Positions 22,675-31,028 of a stretch of 37,471 bases of DNA are shown here, piece by piece. Origin of the DNA: Chloroflexota bacterium. GTDB taxonomy: Bacteria; Chloroflexota; UBA11872. The DNA lies in the NCBI GenBank assembly GCA_028875175.1, contig JAPPFO010000237.1:1-37471 (forward strand), read 5' to 3'. Position 1 is the stretch's first letter. Each line of letters starts with the position of its first letter. A program made the position numbers and the translations under genes. Under the pieces are notes generated by a model that had not been told where the DNA came from, ran no database searches, and was given only the letters and a program-made list of their open reading frames with translations.

Positions 22675-23592
22675 ACCCACGTTTTCGCCCAGCGACCAGG
22701 GTTCGAGCCGCAGGTTGGGCGCGGTGCTCTCCAGGAGATGCTGGCGGACCGTAGCCCGGAGCGGATCGAACAGGAGGTCGCCGGCGTTGGCGATTCCGCC
22801 GCCGATGACCACCGTGTCCAGGTTGACGAGGTGGGCGACGTTGACGATGCCAAAGCCGACGGCGCGTCCGGCGCGGGCCAGGGCCTCGGTCGCCAATTCG
22901 TCGCCTCGTTGCGCGGCCTCAACGACGTCGCGGCCGGAAGGGTCGGTCTGTCCGCCGAGACTGCTGGAGCGGCCTTCGGCGATTCGGTCTGCGACCCAGG
23001 CGGCAATGTCAGGACCGGCGGCGAGGGCCTCGATGCACCCGCGATTGCCGCAATCACAGAGCGGACCGTCAAAGTCGACCGTCATGTGGCCGAACTCGCC
23101 GGCGCTGCCGTAGGCGCCGTGCCAGAGCTCACCGTCCAATATCAGGCCGCCGCCCACGCCAGTACTGACGGTGATATAGAGCATGTTCCGGGAGCCCTGG
23201 GCGACTCCGTACTGGTTCTCGGCCAGCGCGGCGGCGTTGGCGTCGTTCTCGAGGAACGCCGGAAGGCCAACGGCATCGCCGATTCGCGCCGCCAGCGGGA
23301 CTTCCTTCCAGCCCGGCAGGTTGGGCGCCTCGTGAATGACGCCGGTGGCCCAGTCGAGCGGCCCCGGGGCGCCGATTCCGACGGCTGCGAGCTCCGAGAC
23401 GTCAACGGACGCCCGCGCCAGCGAGTCATGCAGCACGCCAACGATGCGGTCGATTACCGCGTCCGGCCCCTGAGACGCCTCCGTGGCACCGGCCACGAAG
23501 CCCGCAATGCCGCCGTTCCCGTCAACGACGGCCGCGCGCACGCTGGTCCCGCCAAGATCGATTGCGCCGACCGGCCTGGACACATCAGGCAT
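22624..23592 (-). CDS. ROK-family sugar kinase (glucokinase type)
   Basis: Phosphorylates glucose or a related hexose or amino sugar with ATP. The 322-residue protein has the phosphate-binding DLGGTSVRA (12-20), ENDANAAALAE (115-125), the zinc-binding/signature CDCGNRGCIE (179-188) and H169 in EFGHMTVD. There is no N-terminal helix-turn-helix, so it is a kinase rather than a ROK repressor. The ATG at 23592 overlaps the stop of the upstream MFS gene by 8 bp, implying translational coupling. As the last gene of a LarA-like/MFS/MFS/ROK operon, it may phosphorylate an imported sugar or derivative. The extra frame upstream of 23592 lies inside the MFS gene and is not credible. Confidence 0.92.
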   Translation of the reverse strand: MPDVSRPVGAIDLGGTSVRAAVVDGNGGIAGFVAGATEASQGPDAVIDRIVGVLHDSLARASVDVSELAAVGIGAPGPLDWATGVIHEAPNLPGWKEVPLAARIGDAVGLPAFLENDANAAALAENQYGVAQGSRNMLYITVSTGVGGGLILDGELWHGAYGSAGEFGHMTVDFDGPLCDCGNRGCIEALAAGPDIAAWVADRIAEGRSSSLGGQTDPSGRDVVEAAQRGDELATEALARAGRAVGFGIVNVAHLVNLDTVVIGGGIANAGDLLFDPLRATVRQHLLESTAPNLRLEPWSLGENVGLLGAAAAARSRLQGGV

Positions 23593-24775
23593 CGATCGAG
23601 CCCTTGACCGGCGGCGCCGCGAGACTGTCCGGCTCGCGTGCGCTTCTACGTCGCAGCGCCTGGACGATTTCGAACAGCACCATGGCCGCGAAGATGAAGA
23701 CCGGCGCCAGCAGCATGCCACCTCGGGGGCCGGCGGCGTCCGACGCGGTTCCGATCATGGGCGCGAGCAGCGCGCCGCCAACGCTGGCCATGGCCGCGAG
23801 GCCCCCGGCAAGGGATCCGGCCATTTCCGGCCGAAGACGCAGGCCGATTCCCAGTGCAGTTGGAAAGACGCCCCCGACCGTTGCGCCCGTCAGGACGAAG
23901 CCCAGCACAGCCAGCGGCGCGGAATTCGCCAGCGCCGCCAATCCCGACATGCCGAATGCGAGCGCGAGCGACCAGCGAACGATGCTCGACGCACGCCAGG
24001 TGCCCACGAGACGGGCCACGACCAATCGCCCGAGCAAGACTCCAATCCAGAACGTCGTCACGGAAGCGGCCGCGGCAGCTCGCGGGATTCCCTGCACGCG
24101 TTCCATGAACGCCGCACCGAAGTCACCGAACGCGATTTCGACCCCGACGTACAGCATCAGGACCAGTCCAAGCAGAATCGACACCGGCGAGCCAAGCGCT
24201 CTGACTACGCCGCGAACGGGGGGAACGGCGCCAGTACGCGGCGGGTAGGACAAGCGCATGAACATGAGGCCGCTGGTGGCAAACCAGACGGCCACGACCA
24301 CGTAGGCCACTCGCCAGCTGGCAAACGCCGCAAGGCAGATTGCCACGAGTGGCGGCGCCACGATGGCCCCGAGGGCGAACGCGGTGTTGAACAGGTTGAG
24401 GTCGCGCGTGCTGCGCTCGCGGGCCAGGTCGGCGACGAGCGCTGTTGCGGCCGCCAGGCCCGGACCGAACCCGGCGCCAATCAGAAACCCCGCCGCCAGC
24501 AGGGAGCCGAACGTGGGGCTGGCGGCAAACCAGAACATGGCCAGGGCCGTTCCAAGCGCCGACGGGACCATCACCGCTCGGCGACCAAAGCGGTCAGACA
24601 CCGCACCGCCAGCCAGCGACCCGGCAATGAAGCCGACGGAGATAACGGTTATGACCACGCTGATCTGGCTATACGTGATGCCGAAGTCTTCGCTGATCGA
24701 TTCGAGTGACGGGCCAAAAACGCTGATGGCTGCGCCGCCGGCGGCGTAGAACCACATGCTGGCCGCGAGGATCAT
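23585..24775 (-). CDS. MFS transporter
   Basis: A 396-residue major facilitator superfamily carrier with about 12 hydrophobic helices. The loop 2-3 motif is GGAVSDRFGRR (56-66), typical of MFS motif A. The start at 24775 is the first usable codon after the end of the upstream MFS gene (34 bp gap); the longer frame would overlap that gene extensively. It shares GPSLESI and a late GIGLRLRPEMAG segment with the neighbour's GPSLEAV and GIGVRYRPSAAG, so the two are probably tandem paralogues. The substrate is unknown; a hydroxy acid, sugar acid or sugar would suit the operon. Confidence 0.9.
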   Translation of the reverse strand: MILAASMWFYAAGGAAISVFGPSLESISEDFGITYSQISVVITVISVGFIAGSLAGGAVSDRFGRRAVMVPSALGTALAMFWFAASPTFGSLLAAGFLIGAGFGPGLAAATALVADLARERSTRDLNLFNTAFALGAIVAPPLVAICLAAFASWRVAYVVVAVWFATSGLMFMRLSYPPRTGAVPPVRGVVRALGSPVSILLGLVLMLYVGVEIAFGDFGAAFMERVQGIPRAAAAASVTTFWIGVLLGRLVVARLVGTWRASSIVRWSLALAFGMSGLAALANSAPLAVLGFVLTGATVGGVFPTALGIGLRLRPEMAGSLAGGLAAMASVGGALLAPMIGTASDAAGPRGGMLLAPVFIFAAMVLFEIVQALRRRSAREPDSLAAPPVKGSIDA

Positions 24776-24809
24776 GGTGCGTGCCCGACCGCCGACGATC
24801 TGGTGGCCG

Positions 24810-25976
24810 TCAACTTCGTAACTCGGCCGTGTGCAGCCGGCGCGCCAGCAGCAATAGGAGAAAGGCAATGCCAAGCGTGACCGGCATAAGAGCCACCGCC
24901 GCACGCACAGACTGCGCGTCCGCAACGGCGCCTGCCGCCAGCGAGAGACCGGCGAACCCCGCGCCCCCCATGGCGAGCATGAAGCCGGCGATCATGCCGG
25001 CCGCCGACGGTCGGTAACGCACCCCAATCCCGACCACCGTGGTAAAGACCGGTCCGGCCGCCAATCCGGCGAGCACGGCGGCGGCGAGGATTGCCAGGGG
25101 CTGGGAAACTCCGGCAACGATGGCCGCGAAGAGAAGCGAAAGACCCAGACTTCCAAGAGCCAGGTTGTAGGGCTGCACTCGCAGCGCCAGCCATGCGCCA
25201 ATGATCCGCCCGAGCGATATGCCGAACCAGAAGGCTGCGACCAGGGTGGCCGCGGCCGGGCGCGAGAATCCATGGTCGGCCTCCAGGTACGCGGCCAGGA
25301 ACCCGCCGAGGCCGAGTTGCATGCTGAAGTAGCCGACGACGACACAGCCGAGCAGGATCGGCACGGGACGCAGGACGGCGGAGACCAGGGCGCCACCTTT
25401 GGCGCGAAGCTCGGAAGCGGCCGGAATGCGTGCCGACAGCAGCATGATCGACGTCAGCATGACCAACAGCGCCGCGGTGAGATAGCCGCCGCGCCAGCCG
25501 ATCGGCGTTTGCAGCAGTGCGCCGACCAGCGGCGGCGCCGTAAGCGCGCCCAAGCCAAAGGGCATCTGCGAGATCGTCATGGCGCGGCCGGTTGCGTCGC
25601 CCGCAACGTCTGAGATGGTGGCCATGAGCGGGGCCTCCGTCAGCCCAAATCCAAAGCCGTTCAGGCAGGCGCCAAGCAGCAACACTTCCAGCGCCGGCGA
25701 GAAGCCGGACGTCAGCAACCCGATTGCAAAGAGGGTCACGCCGGTGGTAAGCGTGAAGCGACGGCCGAGCCGATCCGCCACCAACCCGCCGACAATCGTG
25801 CCGGTTGCGTACGAAGTCGCGGGAACGATCAACGTCAGGACCACCAGCACATAGGAGAGGTTGAGGTCGGCGCGCACCGCCTCGAGCGATGGACCTGGAA
25901 TCGCCAGCACGAGGCCGACGGTGAAATAGAACGGCATGGAGCGTGGGACGACCGAGCGCCGCCCGCCGATGGTCAT
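24810..25976 (-). CDS. MFS transporter
   Basis: A 388-residue major facilitator superfamily protein with about 12 predicted helices and the motif-A loop GGLVADRLGRR (63-73). It starts at the ATG at 25976, 33 bp after the LarA-like gene's stop, and is followed by a paralogous MFS gene. The pair could be separate carriers with related substrates or could form a heteromeric system, which is rare in this superfamily. No sequence feature fixes transport direction or substrate. Confidence 0.9.
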   Translation of the reverse strand: MTIGGRRSVVPRSMPFYFTVGLVLAIPGPSLEAVRADLNLSYVLVVLTLIVPATSYATGTIVGGLVADRLGRRFTLTTGVTLFAIGLLTSGFSPALEVLLLGACLNGFGFGLTEAPLMATISDVAGDATGRAMTISQMPFGLGALTAPPLVGALLQTPIGWRGGYLTAALLVMLTSIMLLSARIPAASELRAKGGALVSAVLRPVPILLGCVVVGYFSMQLGLGGFLAAYLEADHGFSRPAAATLVAAFWFGISLGRIIGAWLALRVQPYNLALGSLGLSLLFAAIVAGVSQPLAILAAAVLAGLAAGPVFTTVVGIGVRYRPSAAGMIAGFMLAMGGAGFAGLSLAAGAVADAQSVRAAVALMPVTLGIAFLLLLLARRLHTAELRS

Positions 25977-26009
25977 GCGCGAGCCAGGCGCCAGTCTTTC
26001 CGCGGGCGG

Positions 26010-27269
26010 TCAGGCGGACGGTTCAAACGCGCCGCTCTCGAGGATGGCGTCGTCCGCATCAAAGCCGAACGGGCTGGCCGGGTCGATGACCTCGCAGGTT
26101 CCCGGCAGGTCGTCGAGCACGCCCTCGCTGACCCAGAAGGTCTCCAGATCCAGGGTGTTTTGGATCCGCCCGATCCGGAGCGGCTGATTGGTGGTTCGGG
26201 CGGCCAGGTGCAGGACCGTTTCGTAGCACGCACGGTCGGTGGGCAGCGTCAGCGGCACCTTGGCGGCGTGCAGCGCCATGGCGGTGAGGGTGTTCATGGC
26301 CAGGGCTTCGTGGTCGATGGCGTCGGCCAGCTTGCGGCTGCAGAGATCGGCCAGCCCGATACCGACGGCGTTGCCGTGGGACTCGGGCGTGAGACCCAGG
26401 ACGGCCAGCCAGCCATAGTCGGGCGTGCGGTCAAGCTCTCCCAGGCGACGCCACATGCCGACGACGTTGGGATCCATGCCCGATCCGGAGATGTTCTTGC
26501 CCATGCGGTCGATCAGCAGACCGTCGAGCTTGTCCAGCGGCAGACGCGGCATGAGCTTGTGGGCGATCTTGAGAAGGGCTTCGTCGGTCGCGTGGAAGGC
26601 CTCCGGGGGCACGACCTCGGCGCGGGCGGGCCGGTCAAAGGCGTTCTCGACCAGGGCAACGCCGCAAAGGAGATGCCCGGATGCCACGGTCAGAGCCGCC
26701 GCCTCGGGAATGCCCGTGGCCAGCGGGTGCGCGTGCAGCGATTCGGCCCCGCGGCGATTGCCGAGGCCGATGACACTCATCTTGCACAGGCCGCTTTCGA
26801 TCGGCCCGCGGAAGCCCGTGTGGGGCTTGACGCGGCCAATCACGATCACGCCGTCGGACGCCGCGGCCGCGGCGTCCAGGTGGACGGTGATGCCGGAAGC
26901 CGTCTTGCCCAGTTCGACCGTGTCCATGGTGGCTCGAACCGGAGCGCCGACGCTCCGCTCGTGCACCCCGTAGTCGGCGAGAACCGACGCCTGTCCCTCG
27001 GCCGTGCCGCCGCCGTGGCTGCCCATGGCAGGAACCACGAACGGCTGCAATCCGGCCTCGCGCAGTCCGCTCACGAGAGTCCGCACAACCTCAACGACCG
27101 GCGAGACGCCGCGCGAGCCGACAGCGATGGCGACCGAAGAGCCCTCGGGCAGCGCGGCTCGTTGGAGTTGACGGCGCAGCCCAGCAGTCAGGTGCGCTTC
27201 GAAATCGTCCAGCTCGACGGTGTCGAACGTTTGGCGGACGAGGTGCATGCGGGGTGCGATTGCAGGCAT
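26010..27269 (-). CDS. LarA-like protein (lactate racemase N-terminal domain family)
   Basis: A 419-residue protein related to the LarA family of nickel-pincer-nucleotide racemases and epimerases of 2-hydroxy acids. Supporting motifs are IAVGSRGVSP (48-57), VPAMGSHGGGTAEGQ (79-93) and RVKPHTGFRGPIESGLCKM (146-164) with H150 and K163, the latter in the position expected for cofactor attachment. The similarity is to a divergent branch, and no larB, larC or larE cofactor genes are nearby, so activity and substrate are uncertain. It leads an operon with two MFS genes and a ROK kinase, suggesting uptake and processing of a hydroxy or sugar acid. A TAGACT hexamer lies only 5 bp upstream of the ATG, so the transcript may be leaderless. 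Confidence 0.8.
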   Translation of the reverse strand: MPAIAPRMHLVRQTFDTVELDDFEAHLTAGLRRQLQRAALPEGSSVAIAVGSRGVSPVVEVVRTLVSGLREAGLQPFVVPAMGSHGGGTAEGQASVLADYGVHERSVGAPVRATMDTVELGKTASGITVHLDAAAAASDGVIVIGRVKPHTGFRGPIESGLCKMSVIGLGNRRGAESLHAHPLATGIPEAAALTVASGHLLCGVALVENAFDRPARAEVVPPEAFHATDEALLKIAHKLMPRLPLDKLDGLLIDRMGKNISGSGMDPNVVGMWRRLGELDRTPDYGWLAVLGLTPESHGNAVGIGLADLCSRKLADAIDHEALAMNTLTAMALHAAKVPLTLPTDRACYETVLHLAARTTNQPLRIGRIQNTLDLETFWVSEGVLDDLPGTCEVIDPASPFGFDADDAILESGAFEPSA

Positions 27270-27274
27270 GGCGC

Positions 27275-27280
27275 AGTCTA
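27275..27280 (-). promoter_or_regulatory. Candidate -10 (TAGACT) immediately upstream of the LarA-like gene
   Basis: On the minus strand TAGACT ends 5 bp before the ATG at 27269. Transcription normally starts about 7 bp after a -10, which would place +1 at or next to the A of the start codon. No Shine-Dalgarno sequence is present in that space, consistent with leaderless translation. If the later ATG (codon 8) were used, a short leader would exist. Confidence 0.35.
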
Positions 27281-27341
27281 GCCAAGGGCCGTGGGTGGCC
27301 GAGACGCGGTCACAGCAGGGCCAAATTGGCTCCTTCCAAGG

Positions 27342-28043
27342 TCAGCCGGACATTTCCACGCGCCATGGTCGGCAGCCTTTCGAGCTGAGGGTCACGGGAT
27401 CCTGCCGGTAGTGGGGGCTTTCCCTGATGCCCCCGCTGAATGCCAGGTCGCGAATACTGAGCCGATCCGGGCTTTCGATAACGCGGTTCAGACGTCGGCT
27501 GCCGCCCGACTCGATCCAGGTGAGCTTGACCGTGCAGGGCAGACCCGCGTTGCCGGGCGGCTCAGATACGAGGGTCATTTGGGTGGTCAGGAATTCGGGG
27601 AGAGCTTCCGTTCCTTCCGAAATGCTGTGAACCACGCGAATCTCGCGGCGCTCCGCCAGGATGTTCAGCCACAGGTTGTAGCCCAGAAGAAACAGTCCAA
27701 CGAGTGCGACACCCAGGACGAGCGCACCCAGCGTCCGGCGACTCCGCCGCTGCCGCTGCGCCATGACCGTTGCCGCCTGGGCTCGCACCGCCGGGTCGCG
27801 GCGCACCGGCGGCGCGCGGCTGACTGCCGGCTCTGCCGCGGCGGTACGTGCGTCGGGAAGCTCCCTGGCGCGACCGCCAACCAGAAAATGGACCCAGTGA
27901 AACGCGCCCTTCAGCAAGTGAATCGCGGCGTTGACGGCCACGACGACCGCGGCCCCGAAGATCACCCAGCCGGCAACAACCACCAGCAGGGCAACGGCCA
28001 CAATGATCGCGGCGACTACAAACGAAGGTCCGGTTAAGTCCAA
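27342..28043 (-). CDS. Two-TM membrane protein, unknown function
   Basis: A 233-residue protein I cannot assign. Residues 7-45 form a long hydrophobic stretch, enough for one or two helices. A basic linker follows (60-104, many R, A and P), then a second helix (105-125) and an extracytoplasmic-looking C-terminal domain of about 105 residues with two cysteines (in GLPCTVKLTW and SSKGCRPW) that could form a disulfide. The start is TTG at 28043, chosen because the membrane segment begins directly after it. The opposite strand is also open across the region, but that product is arginine- and histidine-rich with no recognisable features. It lies upstream of the LarA-like gene on the same strand (72 bp gap). 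Confidence 0.65.
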   Translation of the reverse strand: MDLTGPSFVVAAIIVAVALLVVVAGWVIFGAAVVVAVNAAIHLLKGAFHWVHFLVGGRARELPDARTAAAEPAVSRAPPVRRDPAVRAQAATVMAQRQRRSRRTLGALVLGVALVGLFLLGYNLWLNILAERREIRVVHSISEGTEALPEFLTTQMTLVSEPPGNAGLPCTVKLTWIESGGSRRLNRVIESPDRLSIRDLAFSGGIRESPHYRQDPVTLSSKGCRPWRVEMSG

Positions 28044-28231
28044 GTTCTCGCCAATTCGCCGCTGGGAATAGCGCCAGTGGTCGGGTCAGCGGCGGCAGGC
28101 TTTCAAGCTACCAGAGCATGTGTGCAATAGGGCGCACGTGGTTGGCCGAGCGGTGACCGACTTCCACGACCTGCACAGCTGCCGCTCCCTACTGGAAGAG
28201 TCGTGTCCGGTAGGGCACGCTGGCGGGCAGG

Positions 28232-28969
28232 ATGCGGATCGCAGTCGTTACCGACATTCACGGCAACCGCCACGCCCTGTTCGCGGTGCTGGCCGACTTG
28301 CGGCGGGTGGGCGCGGACCAGGTGGTGTTTGGTGGCGACGCGGCGCTGTTCGGCTCGCGGCCGCGCGAGTGCTGGGAACGCGTCCTCGATCTCGGCTGGC
28401 GGCTCGTGCAGGGCAATACCGACCGCTACATCGCCACCCTCGGCCCCGGGCTCGCCGCGGTTGGCAAGCCCGCGCGCAGACCGACGGACTTCAGGGCGAC
28501 AAATGTCGCCTGGGCTGCCGAGCGGTTGGGACCGGCCCTGGTCAGGGAAATGGGCGCCATGCCGCGGCAGGCCAGCATCCCGTCACCGGCCGGCACGCTG
28601 CTGGTCGTGCACGGGTCGCCGGGCGACGACGAGACCGGCTGGAGCCGCGACGACGATGAGCAGACCGTGGCCAAAGTGATCGGTCCCACCGAAGCCACGG
28701 CCGTCGTCAGCGGCCACACCCACACCGCCATGATCCGACACGCGGGCGACGTGTTGGCCGTGAACTGCGGGGCGGTGGGCCGCTCCCACGACGGCCAACC
28801 CGGCCTGGCGACCTACGCGGTTCTGGACGATTCAGGCGGCCGCTGGTCGGCCGAACTGCGGCGGGTGGACTACGACCACCAGGGCGCATATGCCGAGGTG
28901 CAAGCGCTTGGTGTTCCGCTCTCTGAAGACTTCGCGAATACACTACTGACCGGCGTCGCGCCGGCCTGA
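28232..28969 (+). CDS. Calcineurin-like metallophosphoesterase
   Basis: A 245-residue cytosolic phosphoesterase of the two-metal calcineurin-like fold. All five motif blocks appear in order: DIHGN (8-12), FGGDAALFG (33-41), a GNTDR segment, VVHGSPGDDE and a terminal GHTHTAM block. The family hydrolyses phosphomono- or diesters, and small stand-alone members like this have varied substrates. The ATG at 28232 starts just before the first motif, as usual. The 188-bp gap upstream shows no other gene, and the next plus-strand operon starts about 100 bp downstream. Function beyond hydrolase chemistry is unassigned. Confidence 0.9.
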   Translation: MRIAVVTDIHGNRHALFAVLADLRRVGADQVVFGGDAALFGSRPRECWERVLDLGWRLVQGNTDRYIATLGPGLAAVGKPARRPTDFRATNVAWAAERLGPALVREMGAMPRQASIPSPAGTLLVVHGSPGDDETGWSRDDDEQTVAKVIGPTEATAVVSGHTHTAMIRHAGDVLAVNCGAVGRSHDGQPGLATYAVLDDSGGRWSAELRRVDYDHQGAYAEVQALGVPLSEDFANTLLTGVAPA

Positions 28970-29068
28970 GCGCCGACGCTTGACGCCCAAGTCATCCGCC
29001 AAAAGTGACGCCGCTGGGGACGCGAAGGTAATGGAGGTGCGGCCTATCCGGCGTTGAGATGGCAGGGC

Positions 29069-29275
29069 ATGGCCGTCCTGCATGTCACGCTAGCGCTGAT
29101 TCCGGGGCTGGCGCTGGCCTCGCTGCCGTTGGACGCCCACAACGGACCGTTTGGGAGTATCTTCGATATATCCATGACTGCCCTATCCGTCCGCACCCTG
29201 GGACTGCTCACCGTGTTTCTGGGCGTGATGCTGGCCGTTCGCGGCGTCCATTCGGACGCAGATCCCGCGGCGTGA
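29069..29275 (+). CDS. Small two-TM membrane protein of an ABC operon
   Basis: A 68-residue protein with two hydrophobic segments (about 3-20 and 42-60) and little else. The ATG at 29069 is used here; an in-frame TTG at 29054 would add five residues. Its stop overlaps the next gene's start in a GTGA arrangement (29272-29275). The same overlap type recurs at the following two junctions, which is the main support for this being a real gene. It probably acts with the downstream membrane and ABC proteins; no family is recognised. Confidence 0.6.
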   Translation: MAVLHVTLALIPGLALASLPLDAHNGPFGSIFDISMTALSVRTLGLLTVFLGVMLAVRGVHSDADPAA

Positions 29276-30120
29276 GCCAGGTCGTCCGCTCGCGCGCCCT
29301 TTGGGCCGCCGTTGGATCCATCACGTTGGCGGTGGTCCTGTTGATCACGCTTGCCCCGGCGCGCGACATCACGCACACGGTCCTGGGCTGGCTGCGGGTG
29401 ACGCCGCTGGAGATCGACGCGGACGCCGGTCCGGCAACCGCCGCCGGGCGAACCGTGCCCGCGACACCAACGCCAACCCTCGCCGAAGTAGTCGAGGTCG
29501 TCAGCTCGGAACCCGGCCTGACGATTCGAGACCCGTCGCCCGCGGACATTCGCGACTTGCCCTTTGACCTGCTGACCGTCAGTCCCTCGGAGGATTTCTC
29601 CGACGAACCCGAGCGCAGCATCTCCACCCTGGGCACGCTGACGCTGCAGCTGGACACAGCCAACCTGGCCGCGCTGCTGTCGGGAGGCTTCGGGTCGCGG
29701 TCGCTCGCGCGTCGTTTGGGAACCGACGAACTCACCATTTCGGGCGGCGCGTACGTTATGACCACCTGGCCGGCTGACGACACTGACCGGGAACCGCTCA
29801 CGCTGCTCCAGATCGAGGCGCCGCTCGTTCGCGGACTGCCGCCGCGCGACCTGGAGCTGCTGGCCGAATTGCTGGCCCAGGCCTTTGTTCCGCCGATTCT
29901 GAGCCAGGAGATTGATGTGCTGGAGATCCCGCTGATCCGGCTGGCGTTGGGCCTGGACGGCGACTCGACATCTGATTCGGCAGAACCATCCGTCACCGAC
30001 CTGCCAACCGGAAGCCTGGGCGTTTCCTGGATGCACGAACGGTCGCAGCTTCTGCTCACGGGGCCACTGCCGCCTGACAGCCTGCTGCGCCTGGCCGAAA
30101 CCGCAAGGATCGAGCGCTGA
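29272..30120 (+). CDS. Anchored extracytoplasmic protein of an ABC operon
   Basis: A 282-residue protein starting with GTG at 29272. An N-terminal segment (about 9-28) is a signal anchor, followed by a T/P/A-rich linker (around 50-65) and a domain with alternating hydrophobic strands (LTLQLDTANLAALL, LTISGGAYVMTTWP). No cysteine follows the anchor, so it is not a lipoprotein. I do not recognise the family. It overlaps both neighbours by 4 bp, so it is translationally coupled to the ABC ATPase gene and probably works with that transporter, for example as a periplasmic-side partner; this is inferred from position. Confidence 0.7.
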   Translation: MSQVVRSRALWAAVGSITLAVVLLITLAPARDITHTVLGWLRVTPLEIDADAGPATAAGRTVPATPTPTLAEVVEVVSSEPGLTIRDPSPADIRDLPFDLLTVSPSEDFSDEPERSISTLGTLTLQLDTANLAALLSGGFGSRSLARRLGTDELTISGGAYVMTTWPADDTDREPLTLLQIEAPLVRGLPPRDLELLAELLAQAFVPPILSQEIDVLEIPLIRLALGLDGDSTSDSAEPSVTDLPTGSLGVSWMHERSQLLLTGPLPPDSLLRLAETARIER

Positions 30121-31028
30121 GCGACCACCCCGCCATCACTCTCGCCGGCGTCACCAAGCGCTACGGCGCCACCGTCGCCGTTGCCGACGTCAGCCTGTCG
30201 GTCGAGCACGGTGAGATTTTCGGCTTCCTGGGGCCCAATGGCGCGGGCAAGAGCACCATCGTCAAGATGATCCTGGGCCTGACGTATCCGACGGCCGGCG
30301 ACATCGAGGTCCTGGGTCAACCGGTGGGCAGCCTGGCGGCGCGCGCCCAGGTTGGGTATCTGCCCGAGACCTTCCGGTTTCACGACTGGCTCACCGCGTC
30401 CGAGCTGCTGCACTTCCACGCCGGACTGGCCCGCGTTCCCGCCCAGGTTCGCGCCGCGCGTGTATGTGAACTGCTGGAACTGGTCGGACTCAGCGACCGC
30501 CTGGACGACCGTCTCTCCACCTTTTCCAAGGGCATGATGCAGCGCGTCGGGCTGGCGCAGGCTCTAATTGGCCAGCCGCGGCTAGTCATCCTGGACGAGC
30601 CGACCTCGGCCCTGGACCCCATTGGACGCCGCGACGTCAGGGACCGCATCCGGGAACTCGGTCAACAGGGCGTCACGGTCTTTCTGAACTCCCACCTGCT
30701 ATCCGAGGTTGAGCAAGTCTGTGACCGCGTAGCCATCATCGACCACGGCGCCATCGTGGCCGAGGGCAAGTTGGACTCGTTGCTGAGCGCCCAGGAAATC
30801 GAGATTCGCGCCGGCGATGGCGCCGAGGCCGCCGCCCGCCAGGCCCTGGGCGACGCTGAGGTTCGCGCGCGCAACGGACGACTGCGCGTGCGTGTTGCCA
30901 ACGACGAAGAGACCGCAATCCTCGTGCAGCGCATCGTCGAAGCCGGCGTGCCGGTATACGACGTGCGGCAGGTCGGCGACTCCCTGGAGGACCTGTTCGT
31001 GCGCGTGGCCGAACGGGGCGACGTGTGA
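30117..31028 (+). CDS. ABC transporter ATP-binding protein, CTG start
   Basis: A 303-residue ATPase of the ABC-2/NosF-like export class. Motifs from the CTG at 30117: Walker A GPNGAGKST (39-47), Q-loop GYLPET (80-85), signature FSKGMMQRV (136-144), Walker B VILDEPTSALDP (157-168) and H-loop NSHLLSE with H193, then an accessory domain of about 100 residues. No ATG, GTG or TTG lies between the in-frame stop at 30075 and Walker A; the first canonical start (ATG 30267) would delete Walker A. CTG overlaps the previous stop (CTGA, 30117-30120) and has AAGGA seven bases upstream. It powers the permease encoded next. Confidence 0.93.
   Translation: MSDHPAITLAGVTKRYGATVAVADVSLSVEHGEIFGFLGPNGAGKSTIVKMILGLTYPTAGDIEVLGQPVGSLAARAQVGYLPETFRFHDWLTASELLHFHAGLARVPAQVRAARVCELLELVGLSDRLDDRLSTFSKGMMQRVGLAQALIGQPRLVILDEPTSALDPIGRRDVRDRIRELGQQGVTVFLNSHLLSEVEQVCDRVAIIDHGAIVAEGKLDSLLSAQEIEIRAGDGAEAAARQALGDAEVRARNGRLRVRVANDEETAILVQRIVEAGVPVYDVRQVGDSLEDLFVRVAERGDV

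Noticed and set aside
22624..23592. ROK protein as a transcriptional repressor
   Set aside because: It lacks the N-terminal helix-turn-helix of ROK repressors and begins directly with the kinase phosphate-binding motif.
27291..28037. Plus-strand open frame opposite the two-TM protein gene
   Set aside because: The product lacks hydrophobic segments or motifs and is Arg/His/Gln-rich; the minus-strand product has coherent membrane helices and a paired-cysteine domain.
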